Assembly (NCBI GenBank): GCA_920105625.2
Contig: OV050030.1
Coordinates: forward strand, 29,754,516-29,818,515
Length of the DNA stretch: 64,000 nt
Origin: Clusia tigrina
Taxonomy: Eukaryota; Arthropoda; Insecta; Diptera; Clusiidae
Direction: 5' to 3'
Shown: positions 12,727-24,984 of the stretch, piece by piece
How positions within the stretch are numbered: the first letter of the stretch is position 1
Layout: the number at the start of each line of letters is the position of its first letter
Program-made: the position numbers and the translations under genes
The notes under the pieces: model-generated
What the model was told of the DNA's origin: nothing
Database searches by the model: none
What the model saw: only the letters and a program-made list of their open reading frames with translations

Positions 12727-13835
12727 CCTTTACCTTTAAAAAAGGTAAATAGGGTATACTAACTTTGTGCTTTTGAGAGGGGTTGGAATTTCGAGAAGGA
12801 GGCGTGGTAGGTATGGACTTATATATACAGATATGATCAGAATCACTTTCTAAGCAATTTTTATTTTGTCCGTCCGTCTGTCCGTCTGCCCGTCTGTGGC
12901 CATTTTTTTCTACACCGTTAGAGCTATCTTAATGAAACTTTGCAAAAGTATAGTCTGGACAAAGATACAGAACCAGATTGCTATATGGGCCGATTTGGAC
13001 AAAGACCACGCCTACCTCCCATATAAGGAACTTTTTTCACCTTTTTTAAAATGACTATAACTTCGGTCCGATTGATGGAATCGTGTCGCCATTTGGCATT
13101 TATGGAGATGTGGGGCCTACTGAACACTGTGCAAAAAGTGGGCGGTATATATTAACTTCTACGCCCACTATTAACAAATATTCATAACTTAAGATCTGGT
13201 AGAGATTTATGGACGAAATTTTACATGAAGAAACATGTGCACATTATAAAGCTATCTGAAACAAATGGGGCTGATCAGGCAGAAGACACGCCCACTTTTG
13301 ATATATGGAAGTTTCGGGTCTAAAATTAAAATTAGCCTACCTATGCTCGTATTGATGCCAGCGGAATAAAAATTTGCAGAAACATACTTGGGTTCCATAA
13401 TAGTGTGTGTGCAGAATATGGAGATCATACTAAAACTGCCACGCCCACAATTTGCCAAAAATCATTACTGTGTTCCTATTAAATATTTATCAACGAAATT
13501 TCACAGGAATGTTGCGGGTACTAACATTAAACCCCACATAAAAAATGGACTTGTTATTTCTACAGCCACGCCCACTATTGACATATTATTATAAATTACG
13601 ACCTATACAAGATCTTTGGACGAAATTTTATGTTAGTGGTTATATTGACACTACGAAGCCATGCACAAGAAATGGGGTCGATATAATCAATTCAAGGTAC
13701 CCTACTGAAAATATCCGTAGATATGCTCCTAATGATGATTTATGAAGAAAACATCCCCATTGTTGAACTCGCACGCTCAAGAAAAGGTAAAGGGTATTTC
13801 GTAGTCGGTCTAACCCGACTTCAGGCTTCTTTACT
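12727..13835. repeat. Long dispersed noncoding repeat (copy 1)
   Basis: Begins around a small inverted motif (TACCTTTAAAAAAGGTAAAT inside TATACCC...GGGTATAC), followed by a GTCCGTCCGTCTGTCCGTCT run and many short ACGCCCAC elements. It ends with AAAGGGTATTTCGTAGTCGG followed by TCTAACCCGACTTC. The same end sequence, reverse-complemented, opens a second copy near 51.9 kb. Stops occur in all frames. The type is a multicopy noncoding mobile-element derivative like the TATACCC/GTCCGTCTG repeats of Drosophila genomes; its parent element is not identified. Confidence 0.6.
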
Positions 13836-13904
13836 CGTTTTATTTGCTTTTCAATGACACTAGTTTGCAAATTCTCCCCTATTATTTTGCTCTGAAGCTC
13901 TCAT

Positions 13905-14235
13905 AAATATTTTTAAAGAATTTTTCCTTAATCAGTGTATTGAACTCAGAGAAGTCTCCTTCCCAATTGATCTGCATCTGGATCCGTGTTTTACAAATCA
14001 ATATTTTTTAAATATTTTCCTCCAACACGAATTTGACCAAAAACATTGCAAGTGTAATTAACTAAGAGAGGTCTCCTTCCCAATTGATCTGCATCTGGAT
14101 CCTTGTATTACAAAGCAATATTTTTAAAGTATTTTTCCTTCATCACAAATTTTACCAAAAACAATGCAAGTGTAATGAGCTCAGAGAGGTCTCCTTCCCA
14201 ATTGATCTGCATCTGGATCCGTGTATTACAATCAA
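13905..14235. repeat. 117/118-bp tandem repeat, nearly three copies
   Basis: The block GTCTCCTTCCCAATTGATCT followed by GCATCTGGATCC occurs at 13954, 14071 and 14189, spacings of 117 and 118 nt. Between them lie conserved AATATTTTTAAAGTATTTTT, CACAAATTTTACCAAAAAC and GCAAGTGTAAT segments. The first copy has an internal deletion on its left. Overlapping open frames in both directions come only from this repetition. Confidence 0.85.
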
Positions 14236-16113
14236 AACAATTGCCGAAGTCGCTTTCAACAAGAATGGAATCTTTTGGCTTATATGACTCTTAACTGTGC
14301 TGCCAAATTCTATTTTGTGTGGTTTGTGTATATACCAAAACTTTTTCCATATCAAAATATCAATATTGATAGAAAATTAGTTGCTAGTGCTTCCAATTTC
14401 CTAGACAACTTGGAGTTAGGATCATAAAAATCGACTGATAAATCATACACGGCTATATTGAATGTTCTTCGATTCGAAACAAGTTCAGATAATGACATAT
14501 CCATTTTCTGTACTATCAAAAAAAAAACTACAGTAGCTGTGCCCCGTCTCTGTTCTTTGTACCCAGTCAATAACTTCATTCGCCAATAAGCGAGAAGGTG
14601 CTCAAACACGGCTTTTCATAACTTAGCGAAGCGTTTACAGAACGAATGAATTTTACTTAGCCATGCTTTTTTCCCAACAACCAAAAAGAAAGCACGAAAT
14701 TCTGCAGTTAATTTTCATTTGTGCTTCCTGCTTCTTATCTCGTGCAACTCTCACAGTGGACTAATCAATGGCTTCAATATTATTTATATCATAAGTGTGC
14801 TGTTTTACCGTTGGCCTTAGCAGCTAATGTTTTAAATAATTATTTGTGATTTACAATTACAATAATTGCTAATGTAATAATAATAAGCAGGCAGCTTATC
14901 TGCGGCTAATAGTGGTGTGTAAAAATGGACTTGTTTGACGTTAATGACAAAATAATTCTCAAGCTAAAAAATATCAATTCCAGTCAGGTTCTATTATTCG
15001 TTTTCTCGTTTTTGACAGTAACGCCATTATAAACTTACCAGTTCGATTTCCCTTAAAGTAAGTATTCAGGGTCCTGTTATTCTCCATGTATATTCTCCAT
15101 CAGTATAAGCAAGATCGCTCGCTTTATCAGGGAATCGCACTGGTTCCCGGAGAGTGTATAAGTTTAAGGCACTCATGTTTCTATGGTAATACAACGGCCC
15201 AATTCCAGGCCTATTTGAGCTTCCTTTGGATTGAATAGCCTAGTTGACATTAGTGAGCCATTAGATTCTATGTAATGGCACAGTCAACTGTGCTAGATAG
15301 TCTATGTCATAGTAATTTCATGTTTAGTTATTGCAATATTCATAACTAAACATGAATAAAGGTTACGTTAAAATGACAACTAGAACATTCGAATACATAC
15401 ATACATATTCGAACATACAAATCTTTGTATATGTTGTCTCTTTCTCTCATACTATGAGGTTTCAACGATGACTCATCAATGATGATATCTCTTTTGCACA
15501 GTAGAGCAATCAATCAAGCAATCAATTATCAATTGCGAATGTCTCTGAAGATTATGCAATGAAAAAAAATGGTATGTGAATCGCCAACTCAGTGCATTTG
15601 TGACTTAGAAGCAGCAATGTTAAGAGTGTATTTGTTGACTATTGCTTGAGTGAATTGTTTTAAAATAATTTTAAAAAAATTATAATAAATTAAAGCTGTA
15701 TAAAAGCTGATTTCATATTACATAACACAATCCAATGATTAGCTTAAACTAATTTTCGTAACTATTTAAGGAGCTCTCTTGCTGTGCTTCAGAGTTAGAA
15801 AACACATTTAAGCATGAACTCCATTTTCGTCGGTAGATCTAGAGGCCCGTATAAGATATTTATAAATGCCTTACACCAACTACGGCCAATAGCCGCGAAT
15901 GTCGCTAAAACTTTACCCCATTCACAGATCTAAATAATAGCTACCAACCTGGTTGTTGTTAACTTGCATAGACAATTGACCCACGGATGTAAATCAACCG
16001 CCGCAGGAACGTAGCCACTCATATTAGTACTATTAAATTGTGACTTATTTACTAATACTATAAACTTCTAATAAAAAATTGTAATCATATTTAATTTCTA
16101 CTTCAAATTTTTA
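14236..16113. other. Intergenic, upstream region of the first CRAL-TRIO gene
   Basis: No coding frame that I can support. Part of it (about 15270-15500) resembles the region upstream of the second CRAL-TRIO gene (22495-22740): both hold a CATGACTAAACAT / CATAACTAAACATGAATAAA-like stretch and then TGTCTCTT...ATACTAT.AGG...AACGATGA.TCA. The TTTTTAG just before the 16120 start looks like a splice acceptor, so a 5' noncoding exon probably lies in this region. Confidence 0.4.
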
Positions 16114-16119
16114 GTTACC

Positions 16120-17208
16120 ATGAACCCCCTGAATATAGATGACCCTCCCGTATTGCGTCCACTAACACCAGGTCTACAGGCAATTGCCAACAATGAACTG
16201 CATGAAGTGCCACATCGTTTAGCGGAAGATGTGCTGACACTACGTCACTGGATACACAAACAGTCACATTTGCGGGCACGCACCAATGACCAGTTCCTTG
16301 TAGGATTCCTGCGGGGTTCGAAATTTAGCTTGGAAAAGGCTAAACAGAAAATCGATCGCTATTACACTTTGAAGGCTGCCATACCCGAAGTGTTCAATGA
16401 GCGTCGCATTGTGGATGATCCAATAGTAATGGACATTATACGCATGGGGTAAGCGGAGGAAGTGTGCCAAATAAGCAAGTCAGAAGTTTTATATATTCTT
16501 GTTGCAGTGTCATACTGCAAATTCCCTTGGCTGTCGATGACGTCGGACCTTGCGTTACAATCATACGCGCAGGATCTTATGACACCAGCAAATATAAATT
16601 TGCGGATATCATACGCGTGGGCTCCATGTTCGGGGAAATAATGATGATGGAGGATGATAATGCCACTGTCAGTGGTTATATGGAAATCATGGATATGAGC
16701 AACATCACCGCCACCCATTTCTTCCAATTGCAACCGGAGCTGATACGCAAGTTTGCCGTATTCGCCGATGAAGCAATGCCCCAGCGGCAGCGTGGCACGC
16801 ATTTTATTAACGTACCGCAATCCTTCGAAATGGGTTTCAATACGTTGAAGACATTCTTCCCAGCGAAAATGAAGAGCCGCGTAGGTTTTATTTACACTTT
16901 TGTATGCTTCGTATCGTAAATATAACTAAACTCTTCCTTCATTTTAATGCCAGATATCGGTTAATTCGAATCCGGAAGCTATTTATGAACACGTCCAGCG
17001 AGAATACTTGCCTGCGGAATATGGTGGCGATAATGGCACCATGCAGGATATTATCACTAGAATGGAAGCGAAAATTTTAAAATATCGTGACTACTTTGCG
17101 GAAGAACCGAACTATGGGTCAGACGAGAAATTGCGCGACGACAACCCAGTCAGCTATGATAGTTATTTAGGCATCGACGGGTCCTTTCGAAAATTGGATA
17201 TTGACTGA
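16120..17208 (+). CDS. CRAL-TRIO (alpha-tocopherol-transfer-like) protein, copy 1
   Basis: Three coding exons, 16120-16448, 16508-16880 and 16954-17208, with GT-AG introns of 59 and 73 nt, give 318 aa. The N-terminal CRAL-TRIO helices are clear around residues 20-85 (LRARTNDQFLVGFLRGSKFS, LEKAKQKIDRYYTLK). The lipid-binding CRAL-TRIO domain covers roughly residues 100-275 (DVGPCVTIIRAGSYD, IMMMEDDNATVSGYMEIMDM, RGTHFINVPQSFEMGFNTLK), and the end is EYGGDNGT with a GSFRKLDID terminus. Family members bind a hydrophobic ligand (tocopherol, retinoid, phosphoinositide) and move it between membranes in the cytosol; the ligand here is unknown. This is the most divergent of the five copies: it has an N-terminal extension (MNPLNIDDPP) and lacks the EYRDYF-like third-exon sequence details of the others (KYRDYFAEEPNYGSDE). 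The start is the first ATG after a probable 5' UTR acceptor. The gene is intact. Confidence 0.9.
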
Positions 17209-17573
17209 AAGAGGAATGGTGTATTTAGATGCAATTTAACTTATGCTGAAGAAACTACTTGAAATTACTAATGTAATTTAAGTGAATATGGTGAAATGGT
17301 TCCCGAAGGTATTTGGTAGTTAACGGCAACGATGCTTCTTATATACTGGGACCGTTTGGCAATCGTTTGTAGAAATATGTTTAAATATATTTATTTATAT
17401 AAAATTTTATATCTTTATCAAGGATATGCGTATATTTATAATCATTAATTCCACAAATCATAAAATTTACAGCTGGAACTCGCTGTACCAAAGATTTTTA
17501 TATATATTAATATTGTTATATTAATATTGATATATAAACTTCCCATCACCAACTTTGTTTTTGTAATAATTAT

Positions 17574-17579
17574 AATAAA
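17574..17579 (+). terminator. Possible poly(A) signal of CRAL-TRIO copy 1
   Basis: AATAAA about 370 nt after the stop, the first good match I noticed in the AT-rich 3' flank. Confidence 0.3.
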
Positions 17580-19963
17580 TATATGAATTTTTCTATATCT
17601 ATATTGTGGTTAAGAATGAAATTGTAAGGAAGGCCAAGAGTTTTTGAAGTGCACATGAGTTGCCCAATCCCCATTTATTTAACAGTTCCAGTCTTCAGAA
17701 TCGATTGAAAAACGAGAAATTAGCATTCGAGTTCAAGTTTCTTTGGAAATCTCAACTTTACCATATTAACTCTGCCTCTCAATCTGTTAATTTTTGACTA
17801 TCGATCTCTATAGGGTGTAAATAAATTTTCTAATCATGAACTATATTTTGGATATTTGTCCGCCCTATAGGGACTTGGTACCATTCAGTATAATTTGGAG
17901 ACATATTCTCCCAGATTTTATTAGAATTCAAAAAGAGTTGTGAATATTTCCAATTGACGGATTTTTCAATAATTTATAAATACGATTGAAAATTTGCCTA
18001 TGAGGAATCTGATGGGGTTGGTTTTCTTACCACTTAAAACCATTTCTACAAATTTTTTGGTTTTTTAGCACATCGATTAATAATAGTTATGATCTATCTC
18101 ATTGCCAGAAGCATTCTGAAACTGATTCAATTACGAATATATCCTTATTCCTAAAGTATAATCGTAAATGAAAACCTTCAGTAAGCATGTTTAACAGTAT
18201 ACTCGGCTCTGTTGGTGGAGTGAACTGCCAGCATTCGAATCAAAGCACATTAGAGTAGCATATTCCTTAAGGATATATTATTCTATTTATAGTAAAGCAA
18301 CCATTTTCAAGATGACAACTGTGCTTGTTGTTCGGTCAATAAGTTCTAGCAATTCTGCTCTAAATTCGAATTGAATCAGTTGTTGTATCAAAAGAATAAT
18401 AATGCCAAAACCATAGTTTAGCTGTCGTAAATAACACGGATTCATTTAGGAAATACACAAACTTCTTGAAGAAATAAATATAAATAATATAAGATACCAC
18501 TTCCGAAATTTCCGAATCATTCGGTGGGTGAGTCGCAAAAATTTACTTCCCAAACTGCAAGAATTAGTTCCAATTCACTTCTATTTACTTGTTCCTACAT
18601 TTTGAATCAAGAATTCCTTCATTAAATAATTCGAGAAAGTTTCTTACCTTTTAGCATATTTCAACCGAAGAGGACTTTAAGGAAGTTTAATGGATCCACC
18701 ACACAGTATACTAGGATGGATGGGTGTAAAAAAAATAGTTAGAATGTTCACAATTAGTATGAAAGCTTATACCGAGAAGGCTTCAGTAATATAAAACAAA
18801 TGTTTTTGGTCTCCCCTATAAACATCAAATCTACTTTTTTAATCATAACTTTCTTATTCGATGCTGGATCATTAAATTTCAACCGCAAATTTTTTTGTTT
18901 ATAAACTAAATCGAACTCTTCTAAGTCAAAATTTTGATAGTTTTAAGAGATCTTTAATTTCATGCCGGGATAAGTTGTTTTATAGAGTGTAGAAAAATGT
19001 GTAACGGTAGTTAAAGGTGACCTCCATGGTCAAAAAAGATATGAAAGTAATGGTATTATCGTCGATACCTTTCTTAAGCTATATCAAAAATTGCTATGTA
19101 TTAAAGATCGGACATCAAATAACAAAGTTACATTACACCAATCCAAACCAATAACTGTTATTAGGGTGGTCCAAAATAACAAAATATTTATGGTCCCCAA
19201 AACCCTCTTTGTGTATGTTTTGAAACTATAGGTACACATTTTTTGTGTGTGAAGACCGCCCGGCCTACTATATATGATATACATTAGATTAGATTTACCA
19301 GTGATAGTTTAAAATGTAATAGGTACTTTTACTGGCGAAAGGTACTGATCCAAATCTAGCAACTGTGAAGCTACAAAGCAGCCTTAAAATATACTAAATG
19401 GCTTGGGAAAATAACTTGAAAATGAAAGCCACGTAAGGTCACTCAAATTAAACGTATTAATTGTTAAACCATAATTGGTTGGTTGTCAAAAATTGGTATA
19501 ATTATTATGTAATTTATAATTATAAAAATATAATATATTTTTTCCTTTGATTTCATAGTCAAAATATTCTGGAAATTATGTTTTCATTGATTGATTTAGG
19601 ATGCGATGAAGTGACCCATAATATATATTGCACACCCTTTCTTAAAGCCCGTAGGCTTTCTTCTAACCTCATGAAAAGTCTTAGTTCCAGAGTATTGCTG
19701 CCCAATATAGTTTATCACGCCAATACAGTTTCATATTAAGTTTTCTCTTGCAAAAAACTGTCTCATGAAAATGTGCTCTGAGTTTTGTCCACCTTTGACT
19801 ATGTTTCCAAGGTTGTGAACAATTTTCTGATCTTACTTTTAGTTCCTTTAAACGGCAGTCACCATTGAGGTACCCGATTTATTATTAGTTATTAAATAGC
19901 CAGTAGCTTTGCTTAAACTAAGCTATTGACCGGCCCGTTTTGGGTTGAAGTAATGGTCTTTAA
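17580..19963. other. Intergenic, no gene seen
   Basis: AT-rich sequence with no coding frame, no recognisable mobile-element protein and only a short ATTAGATTAGATT stretch near 19285 that recalls LINE tails. Confidence 0.4.
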
Positions 19964-20435
19964 CCCATCGACGGTTGAGTCATCCGTTGCCCTTATACGA
20001 AGTACAAGGTACACAGGGACCTCTATTTGTATGGAATTTTATATGAAAACGCATTTTTTTTACATATTTTTTGTTTTGATTTATTATTATTTACTAATTA
20101 TACATGTACGAGTATAATGAAAGTTAGAAAAAAAATTTATTTTTTATATATAACATTATTAATGATTATCATTGATGTCTATATGTGGTTCAGTTTCCGC
20201 ATCCGAATCATCAACATGAAAATTTGCTTGATATGTGAAATCGTCATCACATTTAAATCTCAATAGAAACTAAACTATTCGGTCGGATCGCTTTGAAATT
20301 TTTTTTAAACGATTCTTGATAAAATTTCCTTGGAATACATGTGGGGGTCGGGTATACTTCCCATGGACCATCAAGGAGTAATTTCAGTTTGAAAATGAAA
20401 AAGGGACCCCAGGGACCTTCTCAACCGTCGGAGGG
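19964..20435. mobile_element. Non-autonomous piggyBac-type element (internal deletion derivative), flanked by TTAA
   Basis: TTAA at 19960-19963 and 20436-20439 bracket a 472-bp element. Its ends are inverted repeats: CCCATCGACGGTTGAG on the left; the right end reverse-complements to CCCTCCGACGGTTGAG. Both subterminal regions are nearly identical to those of the larger element at 35674-37765: ATCCGTTGCCCTTATACGAA on the left; ATTTCCTTGGAATACATGTG, GGGGTCGGGTATACTTCCCA and AAAAAGGGACCCCAGGGACC on the right. No transposase is left. TTAA target duplications are specific to the piggyBac superfamily, so this is a deletion derivative presumably mobilised in trans. Confidence 0.9.
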
Positions 20436-20439
20436 TTAA

Positions 20440-20874
20440 GCAAGCGTTCATTGTTATTTCCTTTCTTTAGTATTAATTTATATTGTAAGTTCGAGAGATC
20501 AACGGCTGTATTCTGGCGACCTATCGGTTGCCTAACGGGTGAGTGAAACAACGCACTTTGTTTGTGAATGCGCCGCTACAAAAATTTGTCACTTTATATG
20601 TAAACATCTGTTCTACAAACAGCTGTGCTATGTGTTGAGTACGGTAGCGAAAAAAATTTCCGCTCAAAGAAATTGCGTCCGCTCAGTCAGCTGATTGCAA
20701 AAAATTCGGAGAATTCTGATCGGTTGGGTATCCGATGGGGTGCCAGAATGCGGCCAACGAGTGTTCTGACCACTGGCTTCCATTATAGATTGTTGTCTTC
20801 CTCATTCCTCTACGTCCGCGTAATTTTTTTTTTTTTTTCTTATAAACATTTCATTATTTATTGAATCTTCTAAA
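20440..20874. other. Intergenic, no gene seen
   Basis: Contains a T-rich run near 20826-20838. The short plus-strand frame at 20625-20864 has no recognisable motif. Confidence 0.35.
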
Positions 20875-22250
20875 AATAAGAACTAACAGTAAGTAACAAT
20901 TCTTCTACACGTCTGATGTGATTCTTTAATTTTTGTGAGCCAATGCTGGAATCTTTATGGTAATATAAAATTACGGTATCGTCTGCAAACGTATATAAAA
21001 GGTACAAAAACGGTCCAAGTATATTCCCCTAAGGGACTCCAGCTAGGATTTTGTGGGTGTCTGTCATATGGGATTTATGTTTGACTTTAAATTTCCGATC
21101 GAAAAGGTAGGACTTCAAAATATTACCATATTCGTGAAGGTAGTTCTGAACTTTGTAGATGATACCCTCATGCCTTTATCGAACGCTTGTGCCACATCGA
21201 AAAAAATCGCAGAGCAATATTTTTTATTGTCCAAAGCGTCTGTAATTACTGCAGATATTCTGTGGATCTGCTCTAATGTACCGTGCATCTCTCGAAACCC
21301 AAATTGGCGTTGAGGGATTACTTCTTTTCTTTCCAATAGTGGAGTTATTTTATGGAGCAGTACCTTTTCGAAGACTTTAGAGAGTGTTGGTGATGTTATT
21401 TTTGTTGGATTCTTTCCAGGTTTATTAATCATTATAATAACGCACAATTGTCCAAAAATTTGGGAAGCAATTTTGTCTTAGCAGAGCATTTAATATATGC
21501 GTAAATTGAACAATTGCTATATTTGGTAGTTCCTTCAGCATTTTGTTTGTGATAAGGTCGTGACCCGGAGCTTTTTTTCACTTATTTCCTTTCGCACAAT
21601 CAATTTTACTTCCTTAATTTTAATCTTTGGGTGTCGCTTCATTCAGAGGTTTTAAGGGTACTTCATTCAGAGGTTTTAAGGGTACTTCAGTCTGCAGTAA
21701 ATTTGGGGTGTTTTTGGAGATGATCTGCAAAGGCTTCGCATCGCTTTTTGCCCAATTACCATCGGAAAGTCTTATAGGCGGTTGCCAGTACCGGGGCCGC
21801 TTCAATTTACTTACAGCTTTCCATAGCGAGTAGTTGGTATCTGCGTTCGCTGAAAGACTTTTTAGTTTATGTTGTGCACTCAGCTCATGTTCTCTCTTTA
21901 AAATATTTTGCAGCTCTTTTGTGACACTTGTCAATTTTTGTTTTAACCAAGGGGATCTGAACTTTTGCCATTTTCGTCTCAGTTTCCGTTTTTCTTTTAC
22001 TATTTTTTGAATATCATTTGATGTTCTGTTAGATCGATTAGAAGCAATTTCAACAACTGGTGTGGCGAGTTTAGCCGCAGTGGTAAGTATTTGGGTAAAC
22101 GTCTGTAGCGTTGCGTCGACATTGTTTATGGTTTTAAGGGCTACATTTAGCTGGATGTGCGAACTGACATATCTCCTAAATTTCAACCAGTTTATTAATC
22201 GATTGATCAAATTGTCTGGTTTTGCTTCTATTTGAGGCTAAGAGGTAAGG
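20875..22250 (-). mobile_element. Jockey-clade LINE, 5'- and 3'-truncated RT fragment
   Basis: The minus strand from 22210 carries the linker upstream of RT (IVKEKRKLRRKWQKFRSPWL, NYSLWKAVSKLKRPRYWQPP). From 21447 the RT fingers and palm follow (PTLSKVFEKVLLHKITPLLE, IPQRQFGFREMHGTLEQIHR, SAIFFDVAQAFDKG). Downstream, in shifted frames, come ILAGVP-stop-GNILGPFLYL and FADDTVILYYHKD, the catalytic FADD box, near 20990. This motif order is typical of jockey-clade retrotransposons. The endonuclease domain and 3' UTR are missing, and a premature stop replaces the Gln of the PQG motif, so it is dead. A 24-bp tandem duplication at about 21640-21690 gives the repeated EVPLKPLN. Confidence 0.85.
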
Positions 22251-22975
22251 GTCAAGATAACTGGCGAATTGCCAGAAGAGATCATAACAAACTTCTGCTG
22301 AAATTAGGTAATTAGTTCTGCGTAATGAAACTCATATTATAGTTATTTTGCATTTATAATCCTTCTAGGTGACAAATGTTATGATGGTGCTTCGGTTGAC
22401 CATTCTTGTTACAATCCAGTGATCCAAAATATTAGCACGAACTAACATTTGCAACAGTATGAATTGTAGGAATAACTTCCAATACGTAATTTGTCATGTC
22501 ATACTATCATTAGTTAATGTTTTTATTGTATGTATACTTGAATGAATTTAATAAAGTGTGATGAAATAACCATAGTATTCATGACTAAACATACATAACC
22601 ATTCCAGTCAAATCGGACCAGTAATATTATATATGCGGTACTGCTGCTATCGCTTTCTCAATTAATGTTGTCAATTTGTCTCTTACTATAAGGCATAAAC
22701 GATGAGTCAACCATTCTGATGTCTATTTTCTACTAATTGGCTTAATATTGATCCACCCACTGGGCTTCACTGATTTGGTCATCAAACAAAATTAGTGCAC
22801 ATGCTAATTGGCGCACTCACCCCAACCCCTAAATGTGTGCCACCCTACAAATTTAACATGACGAAACCGTTCTCAAATGTGTTGCAAATGCATGAACAAA
22901 ATAAACTCGAGTATACACAAATGAGATAAAACAAAAAATTATAAACAAAACTTATGCTTTATGATAAATTGTGGT
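22251..22975. other. Intergenic, distal upstream region of CRAL-TRIO copy 2
   Basis: No coding frame. About 22495-22740 resembles sequence upstream of copy 1 (see findings). Confidence 0.4.
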
Positions 22976-22978
22976 TAT

Positions 22979-23025
22979 CTTATCAATAGAAATCCTTTGC
23001 AGTCGATTCGAAATTTATATAAAAG
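22979..23025 (+). promoter_or_regulatory. Promoter of CRAL-TRIO copy 2: GATA-type site and TATA box
   Basis: CTTATC (reverse GATAAG) lies at 22979-22984 and TATATAAAAG at 23016-23025, about 95-105 nt before the ATG at 23121. The TATA box has the expected distance to a start site in the 23040s to 23060s. The GATA motif recurs upstream of copies 3 and 4. Confidence 0.5.
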
Positions 23026-23120
23026 CGAACGCAATTCGCACTTGAAAAGCGAACAAATAGTTCAGTGTTTATTTTACAACGTTGCGGGAGACATAGAAAA
23101 TTGTTTATAAAAATAGAACC

Positions 23121-24229
23121 ATGGTGAATATACGCCCACTACCTGAGCACTTGCAAAAGGTGGCCATTGAGGAGTTAAACGAGGTGCCGGAACGCGTGGC
23201 CGATGATATTGAAGCACTGAAGGCGTGGATTGAAAAGCAGCCGTATTTGAAGGCACGCACCACGGACCAATTTCTGTTGGCCTTCTTGCGTGGCTGTAAG
23301 TTCAGCTTGGAAAAGGCCAAGTCGAAAATTGACAAATATTACACGCTGCGCACAAAATATCCCGAATTTTATACCATACAAAATGTCGACGATCCGCGGC
23401 TGCTGGAGCTCATACGACTCGGGTGAGTGCGAAGTGTTGTGAAGAACTCTGTAGCCGCATTCGAAGCTCCCCTTCATGATTGCTGTAGACACAATTTAAG
23501 CGAATTTGTATTAACTCTTCATATCTTACCTTAGCGTTGGTTTGCATTTGCCCACACCTCTGCACGAAACCGGGCCGCGTATAATGATCATCCGGCCCGG
23601 CAGTTACACCACCGATAAATTCTCCTTTAACGACGTTATGAGCATGGCACATGGCTTGCAGATCATCACTATGCTCGAGGATGACTACACCAATGTGAAT
23701 GGGCACATCGACATCATGGATATGGCGAATGTCACGCGCTCGCATATGTTTCAAATGACTCCAACTGTGGTACGAAGAATGGCAGTCTTTGCTGAAGAGG
23801 CTGTGCCATTGCGTCAAAAGGCGACCCATTTCATCAACACGCCGTCAGCCTTCCAACCTGTTTACAATGTGGTGAGTCCCATGATGCCAGACAAGCAGCG
23901 GCAGAGGGTAAGGAAAATTTAAAAAATTTAGCTTTCCTATATATTATACAACCAATCATTCCACATTGCAGCTCTTTGTTCATGGCAGCAAAATGGAAAC
24001 CCTCTACCAGCACATTCCACAGAAATATTTGCCGAAGGAATACGGCGGCGAGAATGGCAGCATTGCGGAAATCATTAAAGGCACGGAGCAGACATTCTTA
24101 GAGCATCGCAGTTACTATTTGGAGGAACTTAACTTTGGCACCGACGAAAAGTTGCGGCCAGGACCACCGCTGGATTACGACAATATATTCGGCGTCGACG
24201 GTTCATTTAGGCAGCTAAATGTAGATTAA
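23121..24229 (+). CDS. CRAL-TRIO (alpha-tocopherol-transfer-like) protein, copy 2
   Basis: Exons 23121-23422, 23535-23907 and 23972-24229 (introns 112 and 64 nt) encode 310 aa, the usual length for insect members. It starts MVNIRPLPEHLQKVAIEELN. The CRAL-TRIO N-terminal helices hold LKARTTDQFLLAFLRGCKFS and LEKAKSKIDKYYTLR. The ligand domain (residues about 95-270) holds GPRIMIIRPGSYTTDKFSF, ITMLEDDYTNVNGHIDIMD and KATHFINTPSAFQPVYNVVS. The last exon carries LPKEYGGENGSIAEI and ends GSFRQLNVD. Probable role: cytosolic carrier for a hydrophobic molecule; the ligand cannot be deduced. The N-terminus resembles the Drosophila CRAL-TRIO genes of the CG2663/CG33966 type, from memory of the family. 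The start has good context (ACCATGG). The gene is intact, with a TAA stop. Confidence 0.93.
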
Positions 24230-24599
24230 TTTAAGTTATATTATTTTTGATCAATAACTCAGAAAGCCTTGAACCGAAACGAGGGTGGGGTTTGCCAAAT
24301 ACGTGTATTAGTAATAAGCCTGATGGAGTTGTGAAATCTGCTCAGCGTTATCTAAAGCCACCCAAAATAGTTCAGAATACGTAGAAGGTGTTCCATTTTA
24401 TGGTCACAATCAATATTCAAGCTGAATGGTTTCTTATCTGGGTGGTAGTAGCATTTTATATATATCATTATGGGTGGACAGGAAGTACTTAATGCCATAA
24501 GTAGTGTCCAAAAAAAATTTTGATTATGTTTTAAGCAAAATAAATGCAGTATGAATAGAAATCAAAAGGTACTAATAACAGTCCCTTACAAATAAATAG
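24230..24599. other. Intergenic, 3' flank of CRAL-TRIO copy 2
   Basis: No coding frame. No strong poly(A) signal was identified close to the stop; AT-rich. Confidence 0.35.
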
Positions 24600-24870
24600 G
24601 CGTCAGACCTCTATATTTACAGACCCTATACGATCATTTCATAAGCCTCAAATAAAATAAGTTGGTTAATTATTAAAAGAACCAAAGAGAAAAAAATGAA
24701 TCAAACTATAAAAATTCTAGAATAGGTCATAATAAAATAAGCCAAATGAAAATTACCTGAAAACGATTGAAGACTCTCCCAACTAGAGTAATTAACAACC
24801 AAAGACAAGACTAACAGCTAAATAATTATGGACCCTATACGATAATTTCAATAATAATAAGCTTCAAAAT
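24600..24870. repeat. Degenerate ~205-bp repeat, left part (interrupted by a LINE)
   Basis: ACCCTATACGAT followed by ATTTCA occurs near 24627 and again near 24832, a spacing of about 205 nt. Between them are GTCATAATAAAATAAGCC, CCTGAAAACGATTG and GACTCTCCCAACTAGAG. Related versions of the same order recur at 26200-26690 on the far side of a LINE insertion. Confidence 0.5.
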
Positions 24871-24984
24871 TAGTTGGGAAGGTTAGTTAGGTGAGGTTAA
24901 CCCGATTGGCATAAGAGGTTAACCCGACTGGCATAAAGCCACGCATAGACCGATAGGTCCCTAGCGATACCAGATGGGTTCTGT

